Positions 35,165 to 44,056 of a DNA stretch of 64,000 nucleotides are shown piece after piece. Numbering within the stretch: position 1 is the first letter of the stretch; every line of letters starts with the position of its first letter. The DNA comes from Aquincola tertiaricarbonis (lineage in GTDB: Bacteria; Pseudomonadota; Gammaproteobacteria; Burkholderiales; Burkholderiaceae_C), in NCBI RefSeq assembly GCF_023573145.1, contig NZ_CP097635.1, positions 1,550,001 through 1,614,000 on the forward strand, written 5' to 3'. The translations under genes and the position numbers were made by a program. The notes below the pieces were generated by a model, which was not told where the DNA came from, ran no database searches, and saw only the letters and a list, made by a program, of their open reading frames with translations.

Positions 35165-36430
35165 TCAGCCCGCCGGCACCAGCAAGCCCTGGAACAACGG
35201 CCGGGCATACAGCTCGGCCGCGCTGTCCACCCGCGCATCGGGCACCCAGCGGTGCAGCTCGGCCGCGGCGTTGATGCCGCCCACCAGCACCTGCGCGGCC
35301 ATCTGCGTGTCCAGCGGCCGCACCGAGCCGTCCACCACGCCTTGCACCAGCAGGCCCGCCATGCGTTGCGTCAGGCGGTGCAGCGTGGTGCGCACGGTGT
35401 CGCGGTGGGCCTGGTCGGGCAGCGCGCTGGTGGCCGAAGCGCGCAACAACGGCCCCTGCGCCGACAGCTGGAAGCGCACCAGCGCACGCCCCGCCGCCGC
35501 GGCGCGCGCGCCGCCATCACCCTCGGCCTGCGCAGCCAGCCGCAAGGCCTGGCGCAGCACCGAAAAGCTGCGCTCGAAGCACTCGGTGATCAGGTCTTCC
35601 TTGTTGTCGTGGTGGTGGTAGAACGAGCCCTTGGTGACGTTGAGCCGGGCCGAGATCTTGTCGACCGAGGCGCCGCGGTAACCCTGCTCGTTCACCAGCG
35701 CGGTGGCCGCACGCAGAAAGGCGTCGGCCGCCGCGTCGCTGACGTCCAGCAGGCGCCAGCCGGCCTCGGGCGACGCGGCCTCCTGCGGCCAGCGGCCGCC
35801 GGCCAGCACGCCGTGCAGCAGGACGTCGGCGGCCTGCGCGGCCAGATCGGCGTACTCGTCGGGCTCGTACTGCCACAGCCACACCCGCAGCCACAGCGCG
35901 GCCGACAGCAGCACGTGGCCGCGCGCGTTCAGCTCGCGGCGGCCGATGCCGGCGGTCTCCGGGCCCTTGAGCAGGCCGCGCACTTGTCTATACATGTCGG
36001 TGTAGCGGCCCCAGGCCTCTTCGGCCTGCGGGCTGGGCAGGGCCAGCATGTCATTGAACTGCATGACCGCCGGCTGCTCGCCGCGCTCCACTGCGGCCAG
36101 CGCCTGCGCATGGCCCACCAGGTAGGCGCGCACCCGGGTGGCCACATCGGGCTGCCGTGCGGCCTCGGCCACCAACTGGTCGTGCAGGTCCAGCGCGCGC
36201 AGCACGCAGGCGATCGCCAGGTCTTCCTTCTTGCGGTAGTAGTAGGTCACGCTGTTGGTGACCAGGCCCACCCGGCCGGCGATGTCGGCCAGCGTGGCAC
36301 CCTTGACGCCACGCTCGTTGAACACCGCCACCGCGGCCTGCAGCAGGGCCTCGCGCTTTTCCTGGAAGCGCAGCGTCTGCGCGGCAGTGGCGGCCGGGGC
36401 CGTGCGCAGGGGCAACGCGGGTGAACTCAT
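35165..36430 (-). CDS. Tandem TetR regulator with two complete TetR units
   Basis: Encodes 421 residues, about twice the usual TetR length, from the ATG complementary to 36428-36430. The first HTH is at about 30-75 (VKGATLADIAGRVGLVTNSV, then YYYRKKEDL). A second HTH follows at about 245-290 (YRGASVDKISARLNVTKGSF, then YHHHDNKEDL). Each is followed by a helical ligand-binding-like part. It lies convergent with the acyl-CoA synthetase and divergent from the SDR, so control of these acyl-CoA genes is likely. A single chain could act as an intramolecular dimer. Confidence 0.85.
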   Translation of the reverse strand: MSSPALPLRTAPAATAAQTLRFQEKREALLQAAVAVFNERGVKGATLADIAGRVGLVTNSVTYYYRKKEDLAIACVLRALDLHDQLVAEAARQPDVATRVRAYLVGHAQALAAVERGEQPAVMQFNDMLALPSPQAEEAWGRYTDMYRQVRGLLKGPETAGIGRRELNARGHVLLSAALWLRVWLWQYEPDEYADLAAQAADVLLHGVLAGGRWPQEAASPEAGWRLLDVSDAAADAFLRAATALVNEQGYRGASVDKISARLNVTKGSFYHHHDNKEDLITECFERSFSVLRQALRLAAQAEGDGGARAAAAGRALVRFQLSAQGPLLRASATSALPDQAHRDTVRTTLHRLTQRMAGLLVQGVVDGSVRPLDTQMAAQVLVGGINAAAELHRWVPDARVDSAAELYARPLFQGLLVPAG

Positions 36431-36643
36431 ACGGCGGGCATGGGCTGGCGAAAACTGCACGGATGATACGGGCGCGCCGCTGGCGGGCCACCGCCGCAGC
36501 ATGCCGCGTTTCGAAGACCGGGTACGTCGGCGTTTGCCCTTGTCGCCCACCTTACACACCGGGTTAGCGTTGTTGGGGATGCCGCGCTTCAGAAGCACTG
36601 GTACGGTATGCGGCTCAGCCCAACCACACCCCGGAGCGCGCGC

Positions 36644-37408
36644 ATGTCTCTTTTTTCGCTTGAAGGCCAGGTGGCCGTCATCACCGGCTCGTCCCGCGGC
36701 ATCGGCAAGGCCATTGCCGAGCGCATGGCCGAACAGGGCGCACGGGTGGTGATCTCGTCGCGCAAGGCCGAGCCCTGCAACGAGGTGGCCGCCGCCATCA
36801 ATGCCCGCCACGGCGCAGGCCGGGCCATCGCCATCCCGGCCAACATCTCCAGCAAGCAGGACCTGCAGCACCTGGCCGAAGAAACCGCGCGCCGGCTGGG
36901 CCCGATCGACACGCTGGTGTGCAACGCGGCCAGCAACCCCTACTACGGGCCGATGGCCGGCATCGAGGACGACCAGTTCCGCAAGATCCTGGAGAACAAC
37001 GTGATCGCCAACCACTGGCTGATCAACTTCGTGGCGCCCTCGATGGTGGAGCGCCGCCAGGGCTCCATCGTCATCGTCTCCAGCATCGGCGGCCTGCGCG
37101 GCTCGCCGGTGATCGGCGCGTACAACATCTCCAAGGCCGCCGACTTCCAGCTGGCGCGCAACCTGGCGGTGGAACTGGGGCCGCACAACGTGCGCGTCAA
37201 CTGCATCGCGCCGGGGCTGATCCGCACCGACTTCGCCCGCGCGCTGTGGGAAGACGAAGCCATGCTCAAGCAGCGCATGTCCACCACGCCGCTGCGCCGC
37301 ATCGGCGAGCCCGACGAGATCGCCGGGGCGGCGGTGTTCCTGGCCAGCAAGGCCGGCAGCTACATGACCGGCCAGAGCATCGTAGTGGACGGGGGCGTCA
37401 CCATCTAG
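36644..37408 (+). CDS. SDR-family oxidoreductase
   Basis: Encodes 254 residues from the ATG at 36644 with GGAG about 8 bases upstream. The cofactor motif is ITGSSRGIGKAIAE, the Asn of CNAASNPY follows, and the active site is VSSIGG with Tyr-x3-Lys in YNISK. The C-terminus GGVTI is typical of FabG-like enzymes. It oxidises or reduces a hydroxyl/keto group with NAD(P). Position next to the TetR and acyl-CoA synthetase genes suggests an acyl or hydroxyacyl substrate. It overlaps the convergent chemosensor gene by 4 bases. Confidence 0.9.
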   Translation: MSLFSLEGQVAVITGSSRGIGKAIAERMAEQGARVVISSRKAEPCNEVAAAINARHGAGRAIAIPANISSKQDLQHLAEETARRLGPIDTLVCNAASNPYYGPMAGIEDDQFRKILENNVIANHWLINFVAPSMVERRQGSIVIVSSIGGLRGSPVIGAYNISKAADFQLARNLAVELGPHNVRVNCIAPGLIRTDFARALWEDEAMLKQRMSTTPLRRIGEPDEIAGAAVFLASKAGSYMTGQSIVVDGGVTI

Positions 37409-39936
37409 ACGCTTGCCGTCGGCTCCGGCAACGCCCGGTCCGACGTCGCCTGCCACAGCACGCGCGCGTCCAGCAGCGTGAGCATGTGGCGGCCGTTGCC
37501 CTGCACCAGGCGCTCGGTGCCGTTGGGCACGGTCTGCAGGTCGTCGGGGTGCACCTCGAACACCGGGCCCAGTTCGTCCACGCGCAGCGCCAGGCGATGC
37601 TGCGGGCCGGCCTGGGCCACGACGATGGGGGCATCGTCCACCGGCGGGCGGTGGATGCCGCGCAGCAGCGCCACGTCCAGCACCGGCAGCAGCGCGTCTT
37701 CGTATGAGAGCAGCCCCGGCAGGTGCGGGCGCAGGCTGCGGGCCTGGGGCAGCGGCGTCACGCGCACGCCGTCAGGCGCCTGCAGCACCTGTTCGATGGG
37801 CAGGCCGAACCAGCCATCACCCAGGCGGAAGGCCGCCACCCGCAGCAGCGGCGCGCGGCCCCGTCGGCCGGTCACCGGCCGCGCCTCGAAGGGGAGCACC
37901 GGCGGCTCGGCCGCGGGCAGGCGCCGGCCCAGCGGTGTGATCACCAGCGTGCCCACGTCGTCGGCCGCGTCGGTGCGGGCCACCGGGTATTCGCGGTAGC
38001 CGCCCGCCATCGCGTAGCCCACCGCATGGGCCACGCCGTTGATGTCGATCACGCAGGCACCGGAAGCGCCGGCCGCCAGCTGGCCCCAGCCCGGCGGCAG
38101 CGGCACCGGCTGGCCCACGGGCTGGGTGGCATCGGTGCTGGCCACCAGCAGGCCGCTGCGGGTGACGATCTGCGCGCAGCCGGCCAGGTCGCGCGGCATG
38201 GCGTCCGCCAGCATCGCGGTGAACTGGGGCGCGCCGTCGAACACGATGCCGATGGCACCCACCGGCCGTTGCTGCGCATCGCGCAGCGCGGCGCCAAACA
38301 CGTAGGTGGACCGGCCTTCGTACAGCGCGCTGGGCTGGTGGCGCGAGACGGCATGGGCCTGGCTGTCGCGGCAGGCCAGCGCCGCGGCCACCCAGGGCTC
38401 GTCGATCACCTGGCCACGCCAGTGCGCGGCTCCGGGCTGCGAGACGGCCACCACCTGGCCTTGCAGGTCCACCAGCACCAGCAGGGTGTACACGGTGTAC
38501 AGCCGGTTGATGTGGGCCAGCACGGCCTCTGCCTGGGGTACCTCGGCCTGGCCCGCCAGGGTGGCGCGCAGCACGCCGTCCAGCGCCCACCAGCGCACGT
38601 CGTTGGCCCGCTCATAGAGGTTGCGGTCCATGATGTCGATGGCCAGCCGGGCATGGTGGCGCACGCGGTCGAACACCGCGGCCAGGGTGCTGCGGTGCAG
38701 GTTGGCGATGGCCTGGTCGAACACGCCGCGCAGGCGTTCGCCGGTCAGGCCCACCTCGCCCAGCAAGGTGCTGGCGAAGGCGGCGCCGGCCAGGCTGTCT
38801 TCGCTCTGGCGCAGGCGGCCGTTCCACAGCAGGCGGGCCAGGCCGCGCTCGATGCGCTGGGCCTGCGGGCCGATGGCTTGCAGCTGCGCATCGAACAAGC
38901 GCTGGGTGTCGATGCGGTCCAGGTCGGGCGGCAGGGCCTGCTGCTCGGCGCCCTGCCCCGGCAGCGGCGGCTCGAAGGCGGCATCGGCCGGCACCACGGC
39001 CAGCGCACGCCAGCCCGGGCCGCCATAGCCTTCATAGCCGGTGGGCCGGGCCAGCGCGGCCACCATCTCACGCCCGGCAAAGCGCAGGCGCGGCTGTGCA
39101 TGCTGGGGCAACACCGCGCCCACCGGCAGCAGCCAGGGGTCGGAGCTGGCCACCACCCGCGCCTGTGCGTCGATCAGCGCCAGCGCGCCGGCATGCTGCT
39201 GCGCGCCCAGCTGGCCGAAGATGCGCTGCATCTCGTCCTCGAAGCGGAACGAGAGGCACAGCACGCCCACCACCGCACCGCCATTGCCACGCACCGCGTG
39301 GGCATACAGCAGGCCGCTGCGGCCGGGCTGCAGGGGCAGCGCGCCCGCATGCTCCACATAGCCGCTGCCACGCAAGGCCTGCGCGAACCAGGGCTGGTCG
39401 GCCACCGCAGCGGTGTCCGGCTCGCCGGGCATCAGCCGGGCCAGCACCTGGCCGTGGGGCGACAGCACCAGGATGTCGTCGTAGACCGAATACTTGGCCA
39501 CGTACTCGCGGAAGCGCGCTTCCAGCGCGGCCCGGCGCTGCGGGTCGGGTTGCGGCTCGCCAGCGCACTGCTGCGCATGCGCACGCAGCTCGCTGTCGGT
39601 GGCTAGGAAGCCGACGTCGGCGGTGCGCTCGAACAGGTTGCGCACCAGCACGTCGATGGCCACCTGCGCCCGCGATTGCAGGCAGTCGCGCAGGTGGGCC
39701 AGGGTGCGGGTGGCCAACGCATCCAGCAGCGTGCTGCCCAGCTGCTCGAAGGCGCGGCGGGTGCTGCCGATGTCGGGCACCGCGCCGCTCATCTGGCCCA
39801 GCAGGGCCAGCGTGTCCCACACGCCTTGCAGCCGTTGCAGGTTTTCGCGGTGTTCCTCGACCGTCTCCATCCGGGCGACGAGGCCTGCCACTTCAGAAGA
39901 GAAAGGGAAACCTCGCCGGTAGCTGGTGGACGACAT
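37405..39936 (-). CDS. Soluble-looking chemosensor: tandem Cache-like domains with C-terminal CheW
   Basis: Encodes 843 residues from the ATG complementary to 39934-39936. Two similar sensory units occur, each led by helices: VAIDVLVRNLFERTADVGFL early and LAIDIMDRNLYERANDVRWW in the middle, both followed by a Cache-like YVAKYSVYDDILVL or YTVYTLLVLVDLQG strand set. The last 150 residues are a CheW domain (PLLRVAAFRLGDGWFGLPIE, then LPGLLSYEDALLPVLDVALL). I see no membrane segment or signal peptide. It may couple small-molecule sensing directly to a CheA array. Confidence 0.78.
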   Translation of the reverse strand: MSSTSYRRGFPFSSEVAGLVARMETVEEHRENLQRLQGVWDTLALLGQMSGAVPDIGSTRRAFEQLGSTLLDALATRTLAHLRDCLQSRAQVAIDVLVRNLFERTADVGFLATDSELRAHAQQCAGEPQPDPQRRAALEARFREYVAKYSVYDDILVLSPHGQVLARLMPGEPDTAAVADQPWFAQALRGSGYVEHAGALPLQPGRSGLLYAHAVRGNGGAVVGVLCLSFRFEDEMQRIFGQLGAQQHAGALALIDAQARVVASSDPWLLPVGAVLPQHAQPRLRFAGREMVAALARPTGYEGYGGPGWRALAVVPADAAFEPPLPGQGAEQQALPPDLDRIDTQRLFDAQLQAIGPQAQRIERGLARLLWNGRLRQSEDSLAGAAFASTLLGEVGLTGERLRGVFDQAIANLHRSTLAAVFDRVRHHARLAIDIMDRNLYERANDVRWWALDGVLRATLAGQAEVPQAEAVLAHINRLYTVYTLLVLVDLQGQVVAVSQPGAAHWRGQVIDEPWVAAALACRDSQAHAVSRHQPSALYEGRSTYVFGAALRDAQQRPVGAIGIVFDGAPQFTAMLADAMPRDLAGCAQIVTRSGLLVASTDATQPVGQPVPLPPGWGQLAAGASGACVIDINGVAHAVGYAMAGGYREYPVARTDAADDVGTLVITPLGRRLPAAEPPVLPFEARPVTGRRGRAPLLRVAAFRLGDGWFGLPIEQVLQAPDGVRVTPLPQARSLRPHLPGLLSYEDALLPVLDVALLRGIHRPPVDDAPIVVAQAGPQHRLALRVDELGPVFEVHPDDLQTVPNGTERLVQGNGRHMLTLLDARVLWQATSDRALPEPTASV

Positions 39937-40027
39937 GACGCTCAAGGGTTAGCACGGGGAGCAGTCAGACTACGCGTCAGATCTGACGGTCGGTCGCCAG
40001 AATTGCCAGACGGACCACGGCCAATTG

Positions 40028-41563
40028 CTAGGGTGCACCGCGCCGGTGCAGCCACAGGCGTTCAGCCAGTTCGAACACCAGTTCCAGCAGCAGGGCCAGC
40101 GCCGCCGAGGGCAAGGCACCGGCCAGCATCATCTGGTTGTCGTTGAGCGCCAGCCCGGTGACGATGCGCTCGCCGAAGCCGCCGGCGCCGATGAAGGCCG
40201 CCAGCGTGGCCGTGCCCACACCGATGACGGTGGCGGTGCGCACGCCGGCCACGATGGTGGGCAGCGCCAGCGGCAGCTCCACATGCCGGCGCACCTGGCT
40301 GCGGCGCAGGCCCAGCGCGGTGGCGGCCTGCTTCAGGCCCGCGGGCACCTCGGCCAGGCCGGTGCAGGTGTTGCGCACGATGGGCAGCAGCGCATACAGC
40401 GTCAGCGCCACCAGCGCCGGCACGGTGCCGATGCGGCCCAGCGCCCAGATGAGCACCGCCAGCATGGCCAGCGAAGGCACCGTCTGGCACAAGCCCACCA
40501 GGGCCAGCAGCCAGCCCCGCGCCAGCGGCCGTGCCGAAACGGCCACCGCCAGCGGCACGCCGATGGCCACCGCCGCCAGCACCGAGGCCAGCACCAGGCC
40601 CAGGTGCTGCAGCGCCAGCCGGCCGAGGTCGGCGCCCACGAGCTTGGCCCACAGGCCGCGGGCGGCGCCCTCCCCGGCCGGTGCGCTGCGCCCGGCCAGG
40701 TGGTCGCGGGCGATGGTCTCGAAGGGCACGCCCTGCAGCTCGGCGCGGGCGTTCATCGCGATCATCTCGCGCTCGTCGATGCTGCCGGCCAGCGCCTGCA
40801 GCGCCTGCCACGCGGCAGGAAAGCGCTGCGGCACGTCCAGCCGGTACAGCACCACCGCGTCGTAGCGCGGGAAGTACTGGCGGTCATCCTCCAGCACGCG
40901 CAGGCCCAGGTGGCCGATCTTGGCGTCGGTGGTGTAGATGTCCATCACGTCGATCTGGCCCTGCGCCAGCGCGTCGTAGGCCAGGCCATGGTCCACGCCG
41001 GTGGGCTGCTGCGGCAGGCCGTAGGCGCTGCGCAGACCGGGCCAGCCGTCCTGGCGGCCGATGAATTCGTTGGACAGGCCCATTCGCAGCGCGGGGTGCG
41101 CCGCCAGGTCGGACAGCCGGCGGATGCCCAGGCGCTGGGCATCGGCCTCGCGCATGGCCAGCGCATAGCCGTCGTTGAAGCCGAGCGGAATCGCCACCCC
41201 GAAGCCCAGCGGCACCAGCTGGGCCTGGATGGACGCCAGGCTGCCCGGGCGCGGGTTCTTCAGGATCTCCTGGTCGATGGTGCCCAGGTACTCGGGGTAC
41301 AGGTCGATGCGGCCGGAGCGCAATGCCTCGTACACGATGGCGGTGTTGCCCAGGCCGGCCAGCACCTCGGTGCGGGTATGCGGCGCGGCGGTCTGCGCCA
41401 GCACCTGGGCCAGCACATAGGCCTCGGTGAAACGCTTGGAGCCGATGCGCAACGGATCATCGGCGGCCCGCGCCCCAGCCAGCAGGCAACAAAAAAGCCA
41501 AAACCCGGTGAACGCCAGGCACCAACGGGATGTCGTAGCGTCGGACCGGGAGGTGCTTTGCAT
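40028..41563 (-). CDS. Fused glycine betaine/choline-type ABC protein: substrate-binding domain plus permease
   Basis: Encodes 511 residues from the ATG complementary to 41561-41563. A signal-like segment (CLAFTGFWLFCCLLAGARA) precedes an OpuAC/OsmF-type binding domain (about 35-295) with IGSKRFTEAYVLAQVLAQ and TEVLAGLGNTAIVYEALRSG. A permease domain (about 310-511) carries ATALGLRRSQVRRHVELPLA, the EAA-like loop, and GVRTATVIGVGTATLAAFIG. In typical systems these are separate chains or fused the other way round. No partner ATPase lies in the window. Confidence 0.87.
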   Translation of the reverse strand: MQSTSRSDATTSRWCLAFTGFWLFCCLLAGARAADDPLRIGSKRFTEAYVLAQVLAQTAAPHTRTEVLAGLGNTAIVYEALRSGRIDLYPEYLGTIDQEILKNPRPGSLASIQAQLVPLGFGVAIPLGFNDGYALAMREADAQRLGIRRLSDLAAHPALRMGLSNEFIGRQDGWPGLRSAYGLPQQPTGVDHGLAYDALAQGQIDVMDIYTTDAKIGHLGLRVLEDDRQYFPRYDAVVLYRLDVPQRFPAAWQALQALAGSIDEREMIAMNARAELQGVPFETIARDHLAGRSAPAGEGAARGLWAKLVGADLGRLALQHLGLVLASVLAAVAIGVPLAVAVSARPLARGWLLALVGLCQTVPSLAMLAVLIWALGRIGTVPALVALTLYALLPIVRNTCTGLAEVPAGLKQAATALGLRRSQVRRHVELPLALPTIVAGVRTATVIGVGTATLAAFIGAGGFGERIVTGLALNDNQMMLAGALPSAALALLLELVFELAERLWLHRRGAP

Positions 41564-41641
41564 GGGCTGCAGGCTAGCAGCCGCCATGCCCAAGGCGCAC
41601 CGCCCGTCCTTCCACAAGTCGACATCACAGGAGTCCACCCC

Positions 41642-42613
41642 ATGCTCAATCGCCGCCAACTGCTGGGCGCCAGCCTGGCTTCCAGCGCGCTGTACGCCAC
41701 CGGTTCCTTCGTGCCCGCCTGGGCGCAGAACGCGCCCGACCTGGGCACGCCCGCCCTGCCCGCCACTGGCTTCGCGCGCATGAAGGTGGGTGATGCGGAG
41801 GTGATCTCGCTGCTGGACGGCATCACCCGCCGGCCGCTGGTGGCCGAATTCGTGAAGAACGCGCCCTTGGCCGAGGTGCGGGCGCTGCTGGCTTCGCAGA
41901 ACCTGCCCACCGACTACATCGACGTGCCGTACACGCCCTTCCTGATCGTCAGCGGCGGCAAACGCACGCTGGTGGACACCGGGCTGGGTGAGTTCGGCGG
42001 CCCCACCACCGGCAAGCTGCTGCAGCAGCTGCGGGCGGCGGGCTTCGCGCCCACCGACATCGACACGGTGCTGATCTCGCACTTCCACGGCGACCACATC
42101 AACGGCATCCGCAACAAGGCAGGCGAGCTGGTGTTCGCCAATGCCAAGGTGATGGTGCCGGCGGCCGAATACGCCTTCTGGATGGACGATGCGCAGATGA
42201 ATGCGGCCCCGGCCGGCATGAAGGGCGCGTTCGAGAACGTGCGCCGCACCTTCGGCAACATGCCGGCCGACAGGCTGCAGCGCTTCGAGGCCGACACCGA
42301 GATCCTGCCGGGCATCCGCTCGGTGGCGGCCTACGGCCACACGCCGGGCCACACGCTGTTCGAGCTGAGCTCGGCCGGCCAGAAATTCTTCTACGTGGCC
42401 GACCTGACCAACGTGCCGGCGCTGTTCGCACGCAACCCCGACTGGGCCGTGACCTTCGACATGGATGCGGAAAAGGCCCGCCAGACGCGGCGCGCGGTGT
42501 TCCAGCGCATCACCGCCTCCAACGCGATGATGGGCGGCTTCCACTACCCGTTCCCGGGTTTCGGCCGCATGGCACCGGCCGGCAACGGCTACGCGTTCCA
42601 GCCCTCGGCCTGA
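41642..42613 (+). CDS. Exported metallo-beta-lactamase-fold hydrolase
   Basis: Encodes 323 residues from the ATG at 41642. The signal has a twin-arginine-like start (LNRRQLLGASLASSALYA) and a WAQNAP cleavage region. The zinc site is LISHFHGDHINGI (HxHxDH), with later His in GHTPGHT and an Asp in VADLTN. These are typical of MBL-fold lactonases and hydrolases. The substrate is unknown. It is divergent from the fused ABC gene. Confidence 0.88.
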   Translation: MLNRRQLLGASLASSALYATGSFVPAWAQNAPDLGTPALPATGFARMKVGDAEVISLLDGITRRPLVAEFVKNAPLAEVRALLASQNLPTDYIDVPYTPFLIVSGGKRTLVDTGLGEFGGPTTGKLLQQLRAAGFAPTDIDTVLISHFHGDHINGIRNKAGELVFANAKVMVPAAEYAFWMDDAQMNAAPAGMKGAFENVRRTFGNMPADRLQRFEADTEILPGIRSVAAYGHTPGHTLFELSSAGQKFFYVADLTNVPALFARNPDWAVTFDMDAEKARQTRRAVFQRITASNAMMGGFHYPFPGFGRMAPAGNGYAFQPSA

Positions 42614-42657
42614 AGGGCCGTGCATCATGCAGGCATCGCATCTGCCACTGCCCCTGC

Positions 42658-44025
42658 ATGACTGAAGCAAGCAACCCTTCCGGGGCCCAGGCCGGCCGCC
42701 ACCGCCTCGTGATCGTGGGTGGAGGAGCCGGCGGGCTGGAACTGGCGGCCCGCCTCGGCCGCCGGCTCGGCCCCGACGCGCCGATCGACCTGACGCTGAT
42801 CGACGCCGCTCTGACCCATGTGTGGAAGCCCCAGCTGCACGAGCTGGCAGCCGGCACGCTGGGCGGCCCCGACCAGGAGACCGACTACCTGCAGCAGGCG
42901 CAGCGCCACGGCTTCCGCTTTCACCTGGGCCGGCTGGAAATGATGGACCGCACGGCGCGCCAGCTGTGGCTGGCGCCGCTGGTGGACGACGATGGCCATA
43001 CCGTGGCCCCGCGCCGCGCCGTGCCCTACGACACCGTGGTGCTGGCGCTGGGCAGCGTGGTCAACGACTTCGGCACGCCTGGCGTGCGCGAGCATGCGGT
43101 GGCGCTGGACACCGCCGACGATGCGCGGCGCTTCCATCGCCGGCTGCTGTCGCTGTGGGCGCGCAACGAGCTGCAGGCGTCCAGCGCGGGCGCCCGCACG
43201 CCGGTGCGCATCGCCATCGTCGGCGGCGGTGCCACCGGTGTGGAACTGGCGGCCGAGTTGATGGAGACGCTGTCCACGCTGGCCGGCTTCGTGCCGCACC
43301 TGGGCGGCTCGGGCCCGATCACGGCCGAAGGGCTGCCGGTGCGCATCCACCTGCTGGAGGCCGGGCCGCGCCTGCTGGCCGCACTGCCCGAGGCGGTGGC
43401 CGCGCAGGCGCAGGCCGACCTGCAGCGCCGCGGCATCGACGTGCGCACCGGCGTCAAGGTGACGGGTGTGACGGCCGGCAGCGTGCAGCTGGGCGAAGAC
43501 AGCCTGCCCGCGGACCTGACCGTGTGGGCCGCCGGCATCCGCGGCCCGGAGGTGCTGACGCAGCTGGATGGTCTGGCGCTGACGCGCAGCGGCCAGCTGG
43601 TGGTGGGCCCCACGATGCAGACGCCGCAGGACCCGCGGGTGCTGGCCATCGGCGATTGCGCCTGGTGCACGCCCCAGCCCGGCGGGCCGGCGGTGCCGCC
43701 GCGCGCGCAAGCCGCACACCAGCAGGCCGACCTGCTGGCCCGCGCCCTGCCCGGCTTCATCCGCGGCGAGCCCTTGCCCGCCTTTCGCTACGACGACAAG
43801 GGCTCACTGGTGTCCATCGGCCGCCGCCATGCGGTGGGCCGCGTGGCCACGCCCGGTGGCGCAGGCAGCAGCGGCTTCAACCTAGACGGCCTGCTGGCCC
43901 GCTGGGCCTACTGGGGCCTGCAGCGCCAGCACATGGCCACGCTGCACGGCCTGCCACGCACGGTGCTGGCCACCGTAGGCGGCTGGCTGACGGCCCGCAC
44001 GGTGCCGCCGGTGAAGCTGCACTGA
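42658..44025 (+). CDS. FAD-dependent NADH dehydrogenase-like oxidoreductase (NDH-2 family)
   Basis: Encodes 455 residues. The FAD site is LVIVGGGAGGLELAARLG and the NAD site VRIAIVGGGATGVELAAEL. The third motif VLAIGDCAWC binds FAD. The early DLTLIDAALTHVWKPQLHEL is characteristic of NDH-2. A C-terminal part with LLARWAYWGLQRQHMATLHG could peripherally anchor it to the membrane. NDH-2 passes electrons from NADH to quinone without pumping protons. It starts 44 bases after the MBL-fold gene. Confidence 0.9.
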   Translation: MTEASNPSGAQAGRHRLVIVGGGAGGLELAARLGRRLGPDAPIDLTLIDAALTHVWKPQLHELAAGTLGGPDQETDYLQQAQRHGFRFHLGRLEMMDRTARQLWLAPLVDDDGHTVAPRRAVPYDTVVLALGSVVNDFGTPGVREHAVALDTADDARRFHRRLLSLWARNELQASSAGARTPVRIAIVGGGATGVELAAELMETLSTLAGFVPHLGGSGPITAEGLPVRIHLLEAGPRLLAALPEAVAAQAQADLQRRGIDVRTGVKVTGVTAGSVQLGEDSLPADLTVWAAGIRGPEVLTQLDGLALTRSGQLVVGPTMQTPQDPRVLAIGDCAWCTPQPGGPAVPPRAQAAHQQADLLARALPGFIRGEPLPAFRYDDKGSLVSIGRRHAVGRVATPGGAGSSGFNLDGLLARWAYWGLQRQHMATLHGLPRTVLATVGGWLTARTVPPVKLH

Positions 44026-44040
44026 GTGCCCTCTCGGGGA

Positions 44041-44056
44041 GACTGAGCCTCAGTTT
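44041..44056 (+). terminator. Possible short terminator after the NDH-2-like gene
   Basis: ACTGA and TCAGT pair around GCC and are followed by TTTTTG. The stem is short and its downstream half lies in the 3' end of the convergent panE-like gene. Support is weak. Confidence 0.3.

Noticed and set aside
41564..42670. N-terminal extension of the fused ABC protein opposite the MBL-fold gene
   Set aside because: A clean signal peptide begins at the ATG complementary to 41561-41563, and the extension is a shadow of the MBL-fold gene.
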